Assembly: GCA_021234155.1 (NCBI GenBank)
Contig: JAJEKV010000041.1
Coordinates: 4,146,829-4,210,828 of the forward strand
Length of the DNA: 64,000 nucleotides
Direction of reading: 5' to 3'
Origin: Isoetes taiwanensis
Taxonomy: Eukaryota > Streptophyta > Lycopodiopsida > Isoetales > Isoetaceae
The notes beneath the pieces are model-generated. The model was not told the origin of the DNA. It did not search any database and saw nothing but the letters and a program-made list of their open reading frames with translations. The translations under genes and the position numbers were made by a program. Within the stretch, counting starts at the first letter, position 1. Every line of letters starts with the position of its first letter. Below are positions 41,967-54,189 of this stretch, piece after piece.

Positions 41967-42830
41967 TTTTTTTTTTTTGAAGAACTGTGTCATCAATATA
42001 TTAAAAGAATAGTAATGTTACAAAGCAAGTGAGGAGGAAGGAGAACTGCCCCAAAGAGACAGCGATACCTTGACACTCCACAATAAACTCACAGAAAAAC
42101 TGCAACTCTACTGCTGTACAAACCGACCATCACCATCTACAACACCCAAGAAGTCCCGCCAAATGGCAAACTTCCGCTCTACTACTCCCGGGAACACCAG
42201 AAAGCTTTGAAATAGCTTGTACCTGAGTCGAGGAATCAGAGAGGCTGCGGGCTGCTGAATCCCCTGAAAGATCCACAACCGCCGCCGCTTCCAAATCAGC
42301 CACACCAACCAAGCCACGCACAGATGCAAGGCTTGCTGCCGCAAGAGCGGCCAAGCACCAGGATACATATGAAGCAGCAACTGCTGGCTAGTCAATCTCA
42401 CCTGAAACAGAGCCCTAACCCAATCCCAGGCAGCCTGCAAGTGAGGGCATAAAACCAGACAATGCTCCACAGTCTCACGATGAAGGCCACAACAAGTGTA
42501 GAGAGGGCTCACACCCGGCCTAAACCGACTCACAAGGGCATTCACCCTGATATAGCGGTGCACCACCTGCCACAGAAGCACCCTAACCTTCGGTGGAGGA
42601 AGTGAGCTCCATGTCCACGTCCAAACCGAGCGCCATCGAGAACCCGGAAGCTGCAGAGACCACTTGCCTGAAGGGGGCAGTGTGTTATGAATAGCCAGCA
42701 CCCGGTAAGAAGACCGCACAAAGCAAGAAGACACAATATCCGGATGAACCTTCCAAACCTGCACCACCACATCATCCTGAGGGACTATAGGTAATATTAT
42801 AGTTTGTCCAAAAGCTTGTGCAGTCATTGA
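41967..42830 (-). mobile_element. 5'-truncated LINE (zf-RVT end)
   Basis: On the minus strand the last part of a LINE ORF2 is open from 42827 to 42108 (SSYRVLAIHNTLPPSGKWSL, PPPKVRVLLWQVVHRYIRVN, CCGLHRETVEHCLVLCPHLQ, AWLVWLIWKRRRLWIF). This is the reverse-transcriptase zinc-binding region of plant L1-type elements, CX-HX-C pattern included. About 100 bp of 3' UTR and an A12 tail (41967-41978 read as T) follow. The RT core is absent because of 5' truncation. I found no clear target duplication. Confidence 0.9.
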
Positions 42831-45800
42831 GTCATCTAGGAGGTCGTGTGCTCAAATTAGACACAATATTGCATTGTGTTGAAGAATGCATGTTTGAAGG
42901 CATTGTCCTGAGGTCTGTTTTGTTTCTAATGTGGAGTCTGCTACTTTCACAAATGACCATCCAACTAGGCACGGTTCATGAGGAGCCCCATCTTGGCTGA
43001 CTGGTGATATAGTCATTAGTGTCTTGACATTCCCAGTCGAATTTCAATATACAATATCTTTAATGAGATGAGAAATTGATCTTTATTAAAGCTTATTAAA
43101 GCTGTTGAATTGCATATAAGTTAGTTGCCTTAAACCTAGAAGCTTTTAGCAGTGGTTTACAGATTTTGATGGTAGCTTGGTTGCCTGATATGATGGTCAT
43201 ATGTTCAATATTATTTTTTGAAAGAAACACTTCAAAATCTATAAAGCAAGTAACTTTTTCAAGGAACCAAAAGTCATTGCATAGATATTGAAGAAGTCCA
43301 TGTGCACATTCCTATGCTATATTCATGTATTCTTTTCTGGGTTGGTTCCCATGAAATAAACCATTGACCCAGATGGATTGGTTCCTGCAAACTGAGACCT
43401 TTGGTATAGTAAGCTAACCTACCATTCCAACTGCATACACAAGTATTTAAGTTTGCCTCTCATCTAAACTACATATCAAAACACGACACACCCAACTAGA
43501 TCAACTACAACTATTCTACTGCCAAGCAAAATTTTAGCCAATATATGAGTCAACAAAGGGGTTATGCTAACTTCCATACACACAGGGATCAGGAAAGAGA
43601 AATGTTCATGGCCGCCGCGATAAATTTCTTGTAAAAGTTAAAACTGACACGTAGTTTGCAAGAAACGGTGTTTTGCATGCTTCAGTATCTCTACTTTTGA
43701 GTATCAATCTTCCTTCTAGGTCCAATCTGTCCATTTTTTGGCCCCAAGCATCCATTAAGCCTAGATTTATGCGATAGCAGCTTTGAATAGAGAAGCAATA
43801 ATTATGAGGAAGAACAAGAATGCTCATTCTTGAGCTAGAACAGAAATGTTATATTCCATATCCAAATTCCTGGAGCAAGAACTCAAAATTTTATCAAGAA
43901 CAAAGTTGTATGAACAATCTAGAAAATCAAGACACTATATCAGTAGATTATGAAGCACAGAGGGGAGTTCATAAAAAAATTGTGACCAATTGCGATTATA
44001 TCTTGCAGATTCATCACAAATATCCATCAATTTTCACAGATCTGCCATCAGATTTGAACACTTTCTGCAGACGTGCCACTGGATTTGAACGAAATGATCA
44101 TTAAGGGCGTGATTTCCTGCCGGATTTGCAAGATTGGAGCTCTTCTCGAATTGTAAAAAGGGCCGCTCTTCCTAGATTTTGTTTGACATGTTACCTGTTG
44201 AAAGTTGGGACAAGCAAAGTCCCCCGACCAAGAAAATTAGGGTGCCAAAACACTGACTGAATGTTTGGCACCCTAAGTGTGATACATATTACATGCTCAA
44301 AGTCCACGTGGCACAAATTTATTTGTTACTTATCTTTATGCAGTGTGATTTGAAGCTAAGGGCAAGCCATCACTTATATGGTGATGTGGGATATTTAGGA
44401 TATATACCAGAATATACCCGGATATACCTGATAACTGTAATAAGCCTGGTCTGGCCAGTCATTTTGCCTGTCTCCTGTGTTGCTGATCGACCCAGTCGCT
44501 CTTGTTCAGACTGGGCAAACCGACATGCATCCCATACTGCAGCACTGCAATGTCGAAGGTATTTTTCTCTCTTCTTGAACATGCAGACCTCGAGTGAGGC
44601 CATTTTAGGGCTTGTAGGCACTTATTTCTTGAGATGAGGACGTTCGAGTCGAGGGCTCCCGTCTCCATGTATTCCAAGTATGACAATGGATTTCTCCTGC
44701 TATGGCGAATCTCATGATTTTGTATCCTCCATAAACATGCATCCACCAGTTCCTGTTGCCCTTATTTCCTTGCATGTTGCTCCACACCAGCCAATCTTGT
44801 TAATATGTACTTAACTGGCGGCATCACATAATTCGTATTCTTAACTGCTTCTGTGGCCGCTGCAGAATGGACTTCTGTTTGTTGCAAATAGCTCTGATCA
44901 TTCTTAACTTGGCCCTTGTGAGTTAACACAAATCACCATTTGTGGGTGCAGGAAGCCAATATGCTGATATGTTTTGGCAACATATATCCATTGCCAGCAG
45001 CAAATTAGGATTGAAGCTCAAAGTTAATGACACTTCTTGGGCACCTAGACAAGCTACAACACTATATACCATGAGGGATAGAAAACGATGAACTAGAGGA
45101 GTGAATCATATGACAAAATTTTCTATGTTAGAGACATACCAGATTTGTTAAGCCCTTGTTTTATGCTTGATATTTAAGTCAACCCTATAGTTCCTCAATT
45201 CAACTTTTCTTCCAACAAAACACATTATATGTTGCTGGGGAACTGTTTGCTTGGACCAAACTTATATTATTGCTTAATGTTTTGTTGCCTAATAGCCTTC
45301 TTGACTAAACCATTGTGATGAAGCTTTATAATAAATTACCTCTCTTGGTTTCCCCTGGATGGTCCCGGTTGAGTTAGGGGCTTCATCATGCTGGCAATAA
45401 CCTCTATTGGTTACAAAAATAAGTTGTACACCATAGTCAAATTCGTTAGTTGTTCCTTGCTCAAGGATGGTTGCTATTTAGATTATCTATCTCAAACTTG
45501 CCTTTATAACTGCTTGTGAGCATTATATGTCACGTTTTATTGCTTTCAGAGGCATGTTTTCTTGAATATTATCACCAAATATATGTTGCAAAGAAAATAG
45601 TAGGCAGGATGTTGGCTTAGTTGGAAGTTGTCCACGATATTTATTCTTACTTCTAAACATGTTCATCGTTGGTGTGTATATATGAAAAAATAGTTTTTTC
45701 AGAGATTTCATAAGAACATACATGAAGCTATAACTTGCAAGTTATTGTTGTCTATTGCCTTGTTAATTCTTGCAGCAGCTAATTCTGTATAAGGTTGTCA

Positions 45801-45926
45801 ATAGATCGGAGAGTACAAATCACGTTGAGAAAATAACCAGCCTTCCTATAGTTTAACTAAATCTCATTTGTATATGACAAGAAAATGTGTGTACTTTGAA
45901 GTAATCTTTGAGAAGCCCTAGTTTAA
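42831..45926. other. No gene recognised
   Basis: Only short open stretches without domains occur. A perfect 13-bp stem (TTAGGGTGCCAAA with TTTGGCACCCTAA, 14-nt loop) lies at 44237-44276. Confidence 0.45.
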
Positions 45927-46497
45927 CACTAGAGTGGTCCCGGACCCATTCCTGGTCCATGGACCAGAATTGGTCCAGTTGACCCACTGCCACTTAAACC
46001 AATATATCTGAGAATAGAAGTTTCAATTTCACGATATATTGCCACCATATCAATCTTTACTTGATCATTAATGACTTTCGAGAATTTCAAGACTAATGAA
46101 CTCACCTATATATTGTAGTGATTGTTCAAATATTAGAGAATTTGACAGTTTCTGCAATAGTCCAGAACTGTATTCTTGGGTTTTCCTAACATATACAGGC
46201 CTAAACCTTGCTAAAATTGGAAGTATTTGTCTATTTATGATAGAACACATTGATTTGTATGTTTTCAGCTTTGGTTGCTATCATCTAATGTCCGTGGAAG
46301 TCGGCAAACCCTATTTCGTTCAAAAATGCTACTTGTGGTTTAGGAATTATTTCTCTGTTATTATTACAAGTTTTGGCTTAATTCTTGTGGCACGAGTTTT
46401 TAACTATATAAAGTACAATCTTATGTTTTTTTTGGAGTGTTCATAAGTTATATCAACTTCAAAATCTAATAGAGACTTTTCCATACAGAATCTAGGA

Positions 46498-46574
46498 AAA
46501 AAGTATATGTTAAAAGTATATGTTAAAGTATATGTTAAAAGTATATGTTAAAGTATATGTTAAAAGTATATGTT
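46498..46574. repeat. Six copies of a 12-13-bp AAAGTATATGTTA unit
   Basis: The unit alternates between 12 and 13 bp. It lies directly before the LINE-ORF1-derived insert. Confidence 0.95.
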
Positions 46575-46584
46575 CTGTTACTAG

Positions 46585-47190
46585 GAGCCTGAACTTGCGT
46601 ATTATAGGGGTTGCAGAGGCAGAAGATGATGCCCTTTCTGATATGGATGCTGCTTTGCATTTTTTCACTGATGTCATGCATGTGAAGGCTGGTGGAGTTG
46701 TCTTCGCTACTAGGGTGGGAGCGGCAAGACCTGATCGTCCTCGCCATCTTTTGGTTCGGTTTCAAGACACTCTTAGCCGCTTACATGTTCTTCAGCATGG
46801 CATCTCAGAGGGACTAGTTTCTCAGTACAGGAGGACCTCTCCCCTCTTCAATTGTGTAACCGTAAGGAGGAGCTCTGCAAGGTGAGGGCAGCCCGCCTGC
46901 AAAAGAAATGGGCAGTGTACAGGGGAGGCGCAGCAATTATTCTAGATCAATAGCCTTCCAATCCTTGGACTGGCTATGTCTAGATAATTTTAGAAGCATA
47001 AATTTACCACTAGCATTAGCATTATCTTCTCTTATTCTTGGTAGCCTTTTAATATTTGGTTATTGTATTTGGTGATGGGGCCTAGTCCCCAGGTTTTAGA
47101 TGGGCTGTTGCCCTTGCATGTGCCGTCCCATAACCCGTTGGGTTCCCGTGGACGTAAAAATTCATCTTATCTTATCTTATCTTATCCAAA
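46585..47190 (+). mobile_element. Internally deleted LINE: ORF1 piece plus 3' end and (TTATC)n tail
   Basis: The open part (46585-46885) reads LNLRIIGVAEAEDDALSD and VVFATRVGAARPDRPRHLLV, an RRM-like L1 ORF1 protein pattern. It also matches the style of the ORF1 near 60.5 kb (AAHRVGALQPHHPRIVKF). It then jumps without any ORF2 to a 3' UTR (GTGATGGGGCCTAGTCCCC, CCCGTGGACGTAAAAATTC) and a (TTATC)n tail at 47166-47188. Such ORF1-plus-tail elements are non-autonomous and depend on a full LINE. Confidence 0.7.
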
Positions 47191-47379
47191 ATCACCACCT
47201 GTGAGTATCACGAGGGTAATGAATGATGCATTCTTCTTATATCTACATAGCAAATTACTTTATCAACTTGCATATAGTGTAATTAGGGTTTAACCATGCA
47301 AATAACTAGATTTAAAGATAATGTACAGCCATAGGATTAACACATTAGAGGTTAAAAATTTGAGTTATTTCCAAAATTA

Positions 47380-47700
47380 TAGGCCCCTAAAAATTCACAA
47401 AATGCCCCTAAAAAACCTATACTTAGGGGCATTTCATGAATTTTCTAAAAGTTAGGGGTATGTTGTGAATTTTGCAAAAAGTTAGGGGTATATTGTAGTT
47501 TTCTCAGCTTTGTAGAGAACACAACACATTTCTCCAAATAAGCCTTCCAAATGGTTCAAAATATGACAAAGGACATATATATAGGTCTCCTATGTAGGTT
47601 GTGCAGCTTTCTTGGGAAAAAATACGGAGAAACATGGTTATAGAGGTATATTGGAATTTTGCAAAAAGTTAGGGGTATTTTGTAGTTTTTCCCTTTTTTT
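47380..47700. repeat. AGTTAGGGGTATTTTGTAG repeats with inverted partner
   Basis: TTTGCAAAAAGTTAGGGGTAT occurs twice (about 47474 and 47655), with a variant near 47443. An inverted form, CACAAAATGCCCCTAA, lies at about 47396-47412. It could be a MITE remnant. Confidence 0.65.
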
Positions 47701-49344
47701 TACTAGTATAAAACTGGTATATCCATTGCTGCTACAAAGCATTAGAGTTTTAGTAGAATAATGTTACAAGTAGGTCATCTTTCATGTACACTATATTTTT
47801 CATGAATGCCGGCCTTCCTTTGCAATATAATTCTCTATTTTCATATTAAAATAACATACTATTTGAAAGACACGAATATAATTAAGCATGAACCATTTAT
47901 GGTCCATAACTAAATCAATTGTATAGAGCATATATCTCTCATTAGCCCCATCCATTTTGTCCCCATAATGATACCATGGTTTCTCACCGTTAGTAACATA
48001 ATTTTTGAAAGGTGTGAGTGGAAGTCCATGAAGATTCAATTGGCGAATAAGTACCCCATAAATTGACAGTTATTTATGCTTAAATATTGCCCTCAAATTA
48101 TGCAAGCTCATCTAACCAATTAATTAACCCTATAGAGAAATGTACGCGTAAACTATATTCTAAAGTTGAGATCAAAATTGATTAAGATGTTGCCTCTATT
48201 AATTTTTTAACTTCCAGGCCTGTGGACCAATAATGGCCTGCAAGTGGAACTGCATATAGCAGTCTAACTTGACTTTTTATAGTCATAAACTTCCATATTT
48301 TTCTTTTATTTTTTTCCATTGATTTCATGACATGGGACATTTTGAGAATGTGTTTTTTCAAAGTCACGTCTCGAGGCATAAATCTAGAATAAACATAGAA
48401 GACATATTTGAATTTGATGCCATAAAGTTTAATCCAATTCTCAAGGTTATGATCAACAAACATTTTCATTACTAAAGTAAATCAGAAGCTATGCATATCC
48501 CAAAATTTAACTTCAGATCAATAAACATAAGGAAGTTATTGATTTTAAATAGACCTATGGACCAATAATGGGCCCAGGCACAGAAACCTTTCTTGATTTC
48601 TTGTGAGCATGTCTTTTGCATTTTTAATGTGCTTGTTTTTGCATTGGTTTCATATCATTTTGAACTTTCATATTATGATTTTTTGCAGTACATCATGGAG
48701 TAAGTTTTGCTCTATACGGGGAAATATTAATCATTATTACAAGTTACCTAAAATTGAGATCAAAAGTGAAAGTCCAAATGTCAAATTCAAGGCCAGTCAT
48801 CATTTTTATTGGATGAAGAAACTTGTCAATTGCTTATATATCAAATATTAGCTTAAAATGCATTTCCTTGTAAAATTTGTTGTATTTAAACTACAACTGC
48901 CTTCTGGGGACCATAATTGGTTCTGAATAGGCAGAAAGCAGTTTTGACCCTGTCATGTTTGAATGGCCCTATCTTTCTTCACAGACTCCAGATTGACATG
49001 TAGTTTTTTGTATCATTTTCCCTATCTTATGTAAAAAAATAGCATGGTAATCAAAAAAATTGAAAAAATGGTTTTGTTGAGACAGTTTGACTTTATGTAA
49101 ATATGAAGTTCTTGGTACTTGACCCACCTAAGTTTGTTAGAGCATAACTTACAAGAATGGAGGTATATATATTTTTAGGTATTTTTCTAGTGGACCATGA
49201 CTGCCATATATGAACTTCTAAGAAGGGTTTGAATAGATTTTGTACCATTGATTTTATATGAATTTTAAAGTGAACACTGCAAATGGACCATTTCTGGTCC
49301 ATCACTTGACCACTTTAGTGTTAAGTAGTCAAAAAAGAATATAA

Positions 49345-49415
49345 GACATGATATAAAGATAAGATAAGATAGGATAAGATAAGATAAGATAAGAGAATTT
49401 TTACGTCCACGGAAA
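49345..49415 (-). repeat. LINE 3' tail in inverted orientation
   Basis: (GATAA)n followed by GAATTTTTACGTCCACGG is the reverse complement of the LINE end at 47150-47188. Only about 20 bp of body sequence remains, suggesting an extremely 5'-truncated copy. Confidence 0.7.
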
Positions 49416-49984
49416 ATGTGTTCTTGCTCCTCGTTGGTATGTACATATATGGGAAATAAAACAATGTGGAATATTGTAAATATTACCTGATGAACTGCGG
49501 AAAATTTGTTCAACTTTGTCTCTTTCTTAAACATTCCCTGAAATTTGAATAAACTATACAAGTTTGTCGCTCTTCCCTTAAATATTTAATGACAGGAACA
49601 AATAACTAAGCACTTCTGTTCGTCTTCTCCTATAAAGACGACGTTTACTATGTAGTGCATAATCAAATTATCAATTCACATATTTTTTTAGAGCCTTCAA
49701 TTTTTATTACTACGCCAAAAACTTTTTAGATAACACCATGGGCCTCGCTGTGAATAAATATGTTATGTATGTGTTATGACTGCCTTCAATTCCATATGCA
49801 GCTCATAGAAATGTGAATGGCTCCATTTTAACTTTAAATGAAATGAGATTACATTGCACTTCGCGTGAACATAATGTATTCTACATTTTTTTTTTTTTTT
49901 TTTTTTGAAGGACGTCAAGCTTTATTCACCAACTAGAAACCAGAGCAACATAAATGCAAAGACAGGATTATAACCCCAGTGGAC

Positions 49985-52500
49985 AAACCGATCCAACTGA
50001 GCACAACCACCTGCCTATGCAAAAGAATGAATCTGAAGGTAAGTATGCCAGATCAGTACTTTCTTCTCTTGATCAAGAGAGGAACAATTGTAAGCCATAA
50101 CAATTTTATCTTGCGCCCACTGAAGAACAACCTCATCTGCAGTATCTATGCCCTTAAAGATAAACAACCTCCTTCTCTTCCGGATTGACCATAAAAGCCA
50201 CCGCATGCGAGATGAAAAGCTCAAGCTCGTTGTTTGGGCCAAGCATCAGGATAGATAGCAAGCAAAATTTGCTGGCTAGATCGAGACGTGCCAAAAAGGG
50301 TCAACAACCAAGACCATGCCTGCCGAAGCCTCTCACACAAGAAAAAACAATGCTCAATACTCTCAACCCTTTGCTGGCATAAAGGGCAGAGCTCTGAAAT
50401 CCGATTATCCATTTTATGGACTAACCTGTTGACTCTGAGGCATCTATGGATCACTTGCCACCACAAAACTACTACTTTGGGGTGAAGCAGCTTATCCCAT
50501 ACCCATATCCAAACACTTTTCCATTGTGGCTGAGGGACCTGAAGATGCCATCTATTAGATGGAGGCAGGATTTCAGAATGCACAAGCAATTTATACACAG
50601 AAGACACAAACCGCCCTGGCTGGATATCCTGATGGCAACCCCATATGACTACCTCAATCTGTGGACCAGAATCCTGTGGCAACAATGCAGCAATATGATT
50701 CCAGATTACTCTGTCCCATCTGTACAACAAGAACTTTGTTCTAAATGCTTCCCATGACATGAGATGATCAGACTCATACCAAGCTGCAATAGTATTGATA
50801 CCAGCTGCTACCCATCGTCGTTGTGTCTTTGGATGAACAACCACACTTAGAGGCACATTCTCTGGAGTGTCCTGCAAAAGGAATCCACCAAAGATGGAGT
50901 GGACAATCAAGACATGCCTCAGGATTAATATGGAAAAGAGACCTGACAGTGTCCCAAGCCGCAAGCAACCCCTTTAGAAAGGGAGAAGCATTAGGATACG
51001 GATGCATATGATAAAGCAAAGCCCAAGGAAGGAGGGGCTTAATGGAAGCCTTATGAAATGGGAGACAATGCTGAATCGACCAAAAGCACCAACAACCTCG
51101 GGCCGAGAATCATCCTTACCAATGAAAATCCTCCAAATGAACTTTGATATCATCACCTTGCTTTGGAGGTGAAAATCCAACATACCAAGACCACCAGCTG
51201 CCTTAGGTCTAATGCATTTCGCCCAAGCTACCTTGACCACCGCTCCTAACTCATTTCCACCCCAAATAAAATTTCGACGATACGCACAATCTCCTCCATC
51301 TTACATCTGCTTGAGCTAGTAAAAGCGAGACGCCATGTAGACATGAGTATTACTAAGAACACATTTAGCCACATTGATTCTCTACAGGGCATGGACAGGT
51401 TTAGTCAGTATTCCACCAAAACAAGTGCTTTTGCAACCCACTAATGATTTCATCCCAAGCATCCGGCGAGACATGAATTCCAACCGGGATACCAAGCAAC
51501 TTTGTGGTATTGCCATGCGTAAGAATCTTCCAAGGATAGTCCAAAATACGGGGAGGGATGGGACTGCCCAACGTCCACAAAGGCGTACATTTTTGCCACC
51601 CTACAAGAACTCCGATGCTAAGGAGAATGTGTCTAATAATAGCTTAGCATTACGAAGATTCTCAGCCTCGGCAATTAGGAACAAAAAGTGTCATCGGCAT
51701 ATTGGTTACATACCTCTTGAGAACCATCGTCCATTGGGAGGCCTTGAATAACGCCATCTTGGGTAGCCACGGAGAAGAGCCGGACAAGACTTACGCCACA
51801 ATTGTGAAAAGCAAAGGGTGCTAAGGGACAACCCCGTCAATTCCTCTACCCACTACAAAAATATCCGATGGCTCATACTCGAAAAGGACGAAGAGATCTG
51901 GCTGATGTATGGAGCTTCATGACATTCCTTGTGAATGACTCCCCAAACCCAAGTGCAAGAAGACACTTCTCCAAGAAGCCCCAATCAACACTATCGTAGG
52001 CTTTAGCAAAATCAAGCTTAAGATACACTGCTCTATGACCCTGTAACCGGGCCCAATATATTCCTTCATATCAAAGACCACGTTGTTGAGAATACAACGG
52101 CGAGGGAGAAAGCCGATTGTGTTGACGAGATAGCGTCGGCCAAGATGTCTCCTGACTCTTTACGCCAATGTCTTAGCAAAGATCTTGTACCACGAGAGGA
52201 AAGCAATGTAATAGGTCGCCAGTCAGAAATAGTCTTGGGTTCCTTGTTCTTTGGAATGAGAGAGATACAACCTGTATTCAAAATCTTATCAAGGCTCCTA
52301 AATCTCTGAAACTCACAAAAGGCATCATATATGTCATCCTCCAACCAGTCCCAGCACTTCTGAAAGAATTCAATAGGAAAGCCATCAAGACCCTGCATTT
52401 ATCCCTTTTCAAGAGAGCCACAAACGCTTTTAAGTCCTCCTTCACAATATTAGACTCAAGAAGCAACCTCGCTCTTCGAAACAATGCGACGCACCTTAGT
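49985..52500 (-). pseudogene. LINE ORF2: reverse transcriptase and zinc-binding part
   Basis: The RT block near 52398-52066 reads LDGFPIEFFQKCWDWLEDD, ISLIPKNKEPKTISDWRPIT and ISSTQSAFSL. A QYADDTF catalytic motif lies near 51683-51703, followed by AWAKCIRPKAAGGLGMLDF (51240-50974). The zf-RVT segment lies in 50964-50015 (PKVVVLWWQVIHRCLRVNRL, LCPLCQQRVESIEHCFFLC). Interruptions between blocks prevent a single product. Confidence 0.88.
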
Positions 52501-52827
52501 CAACACAACCAATTGCATGTCCTTCCGAAAGGGCAATGGGTGTCGTGGTAAAGAATGAAGAAAAGTGATGATGAAGATCTTGCTTAAGATTCACCGGATC
52601 GGAGATAAGAGCACCATCCGGCAGCACCAAAGAATGTATAGAAGTGGCGAAGTTTCCTTCTTCTTGCAGCCGCAAAAAGAACCGGGTACATCTATCACCG
52701 CCCTTGAACCATCAGCAACCCTCGCCTTCACTTTGGCTTCAAACTTTTTACGGTTTCTATAGCCTTGATCTCAGATAATAACTCCTTTTCTCGACTCCAT
52801 TAGTATGGCCACGAGCGCCGAGTACTT

Positions 52828-53786
52828 CTAATTCCCTCGTACAATGCAAATCAATAGCCCTCTAGCTTCAGCAGCTCGACTCTCCCATATTCTTTTGCAA
52901 ATGACTTCACCGCGGAATAACGCCGCAACAACCCCGCACATGCCCCCTACGAGGTGAGAAGGCCCCGAGACCAAGCCCGACTTCTGACCAACTTTGAACT
53001 CATCATCCTCCAGGTACTTGCAATTAAGCTTAAAGTAGGTCCTGGTAGGTCGATGACAATTAGCCACATCATTAGTTAGAAGTTGTGGATTATGATCAGA
53101 CACAGAGCTATCCAGAAGATTTGAGCGACGAAAATCCGCTAGCCGAGCAGCTGCACAAGTATTAAAGTATCCTCTATCATGCCTTGCATAAGCTCTGCCA
53201 GCTCCTGTCCAACCATTACACCACGTAAAGGACTGATCACCATCAATCTCCATAAAAGTACGACCATCATGTAAAAGGCGTGAGCCATTGCTCTCCTTCG
53301 AATCCTTGCACCACTTCGTGAGCGACCACTTCTATCTCTTTCCAACTCGACCATATTGAAGTCGCCAACGAGCAACCATGCAACATTTTGTCCAAGCTGG
53401 AGAACTTTACTCCTCAGAGTTGCCCACAAAGCACCACGCTGACGAGGTCTATTATGAGCATACACATTTATCAAACCCCATTCTTGGCCCTTATCTTTCC
53501 ATTTGATTATTATCCACCGCCCGAACCTATCTGTTTGAGTAAAAGTGACATCCACAGATGACTTCCATGCAGTAAGCACACCAGCCTTAGATGCATCAGC
53601 AGCAGACACCAAGACATTATAGTCCCGTCCAAATACATTAGCTACTTTATGTACATCACCGCGACGGCATTTATGCTCTTGGAGGCAACAAAAGGTCGTA
53701 GAAAACTTAGACAGGTAAAGAGACAACCTGCTTCTTTTACTTGGGGAAGAAGCCACTCCCCTCACATTCCAAGACAACAGGTTCAT
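52828..53786 (-). pseudogene. LINE ORF2: apurinic-like endonuclease domain
   Basis: It begins MNLLSWNVRGVASSPSKRSR and continues with CCLQEHKCRRGDV, GLINVYAHN and WLLVGDFNMVE. After a frame change near 53250 it reads FTWCNG...ARHDRGYFN and SVSDHNPQLL. These are the ordered N, E, D-x-N and S-D-H motifs of the endonuclease/exonuclease/phosphatase fold that nicks the target DNA. Confidence 0.92.
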
Positions 53787-53879
53787 GTGGCCAAAATATT
53801 ATGCTCCACCTCCATACCAATAGAGCCAGCCTCAACCATGTCCATCTCGCATGGTTCTGAAGGGAGGTCAGCCCACCTC

Positions 53880-54035
53880 GTCCTGGAAATTGGCAAGGGG
53901 GAGCCTCCTCTCTGTTCCACCCTTCCATTGTTTTGTTCGTAAGACTTGGTGAGGGAGAGCCTCCCTCTCGCTCTACCCCCATTATTTTGTTGGGTAACTG
54001 CAAGGGAGAGCCTCCTCTCTGCTCCACCCTTCCAT
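53880..54035. repeat. Three ~60-bp tandem units between LINE ORF1 and ORF2
   Basis: Units share GGGAGAGCCTCCTCTCTG, TCCACCCTTCCAT and TTTTGTT. The minus-strand translation repeats GGSP-LP-KIMGVER/GGSPSPSLTNKTMEGW, so the array could extend a linker in frame. Confidence 0.85.
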
Positions 54036-54189
54036 GCAAATTATCGGGAATCGCTCATGACATGTGACACATGTTGACTAGCCTTATTAAGTGCGACTCT
54101 TTTCCAATTAACATTTGTCCATCCCTCTTGGGCATTTTCATGATGTTCTTGAACACTTTCATGCCGCTCTTGCAATTCCCGGATCTTCT

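Larger units (their letters stand above)
45927..49320. mobile_element. 3.4-kb CACTA-like element without transposase
   Basis: The left end reads CACTAGAGTGGTC and the right end, on the opposite strand, CACTAAAGTGGTC. Motifs of the form TGGACCA(T)AAT(T)GG occur near both ends and inside in both orientations (45951, 47897, 48219, 48550, 48902, 49191, 49283), like the subterminal transposase-binding repeats of En/Spm (CACTA) transposons. No transposase is visible, so it would be non-autonomous. The 3-bp flanks (TAA left, TTA right) do not match as a direct duplication, which weakens the call. Confidence 0.65.
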
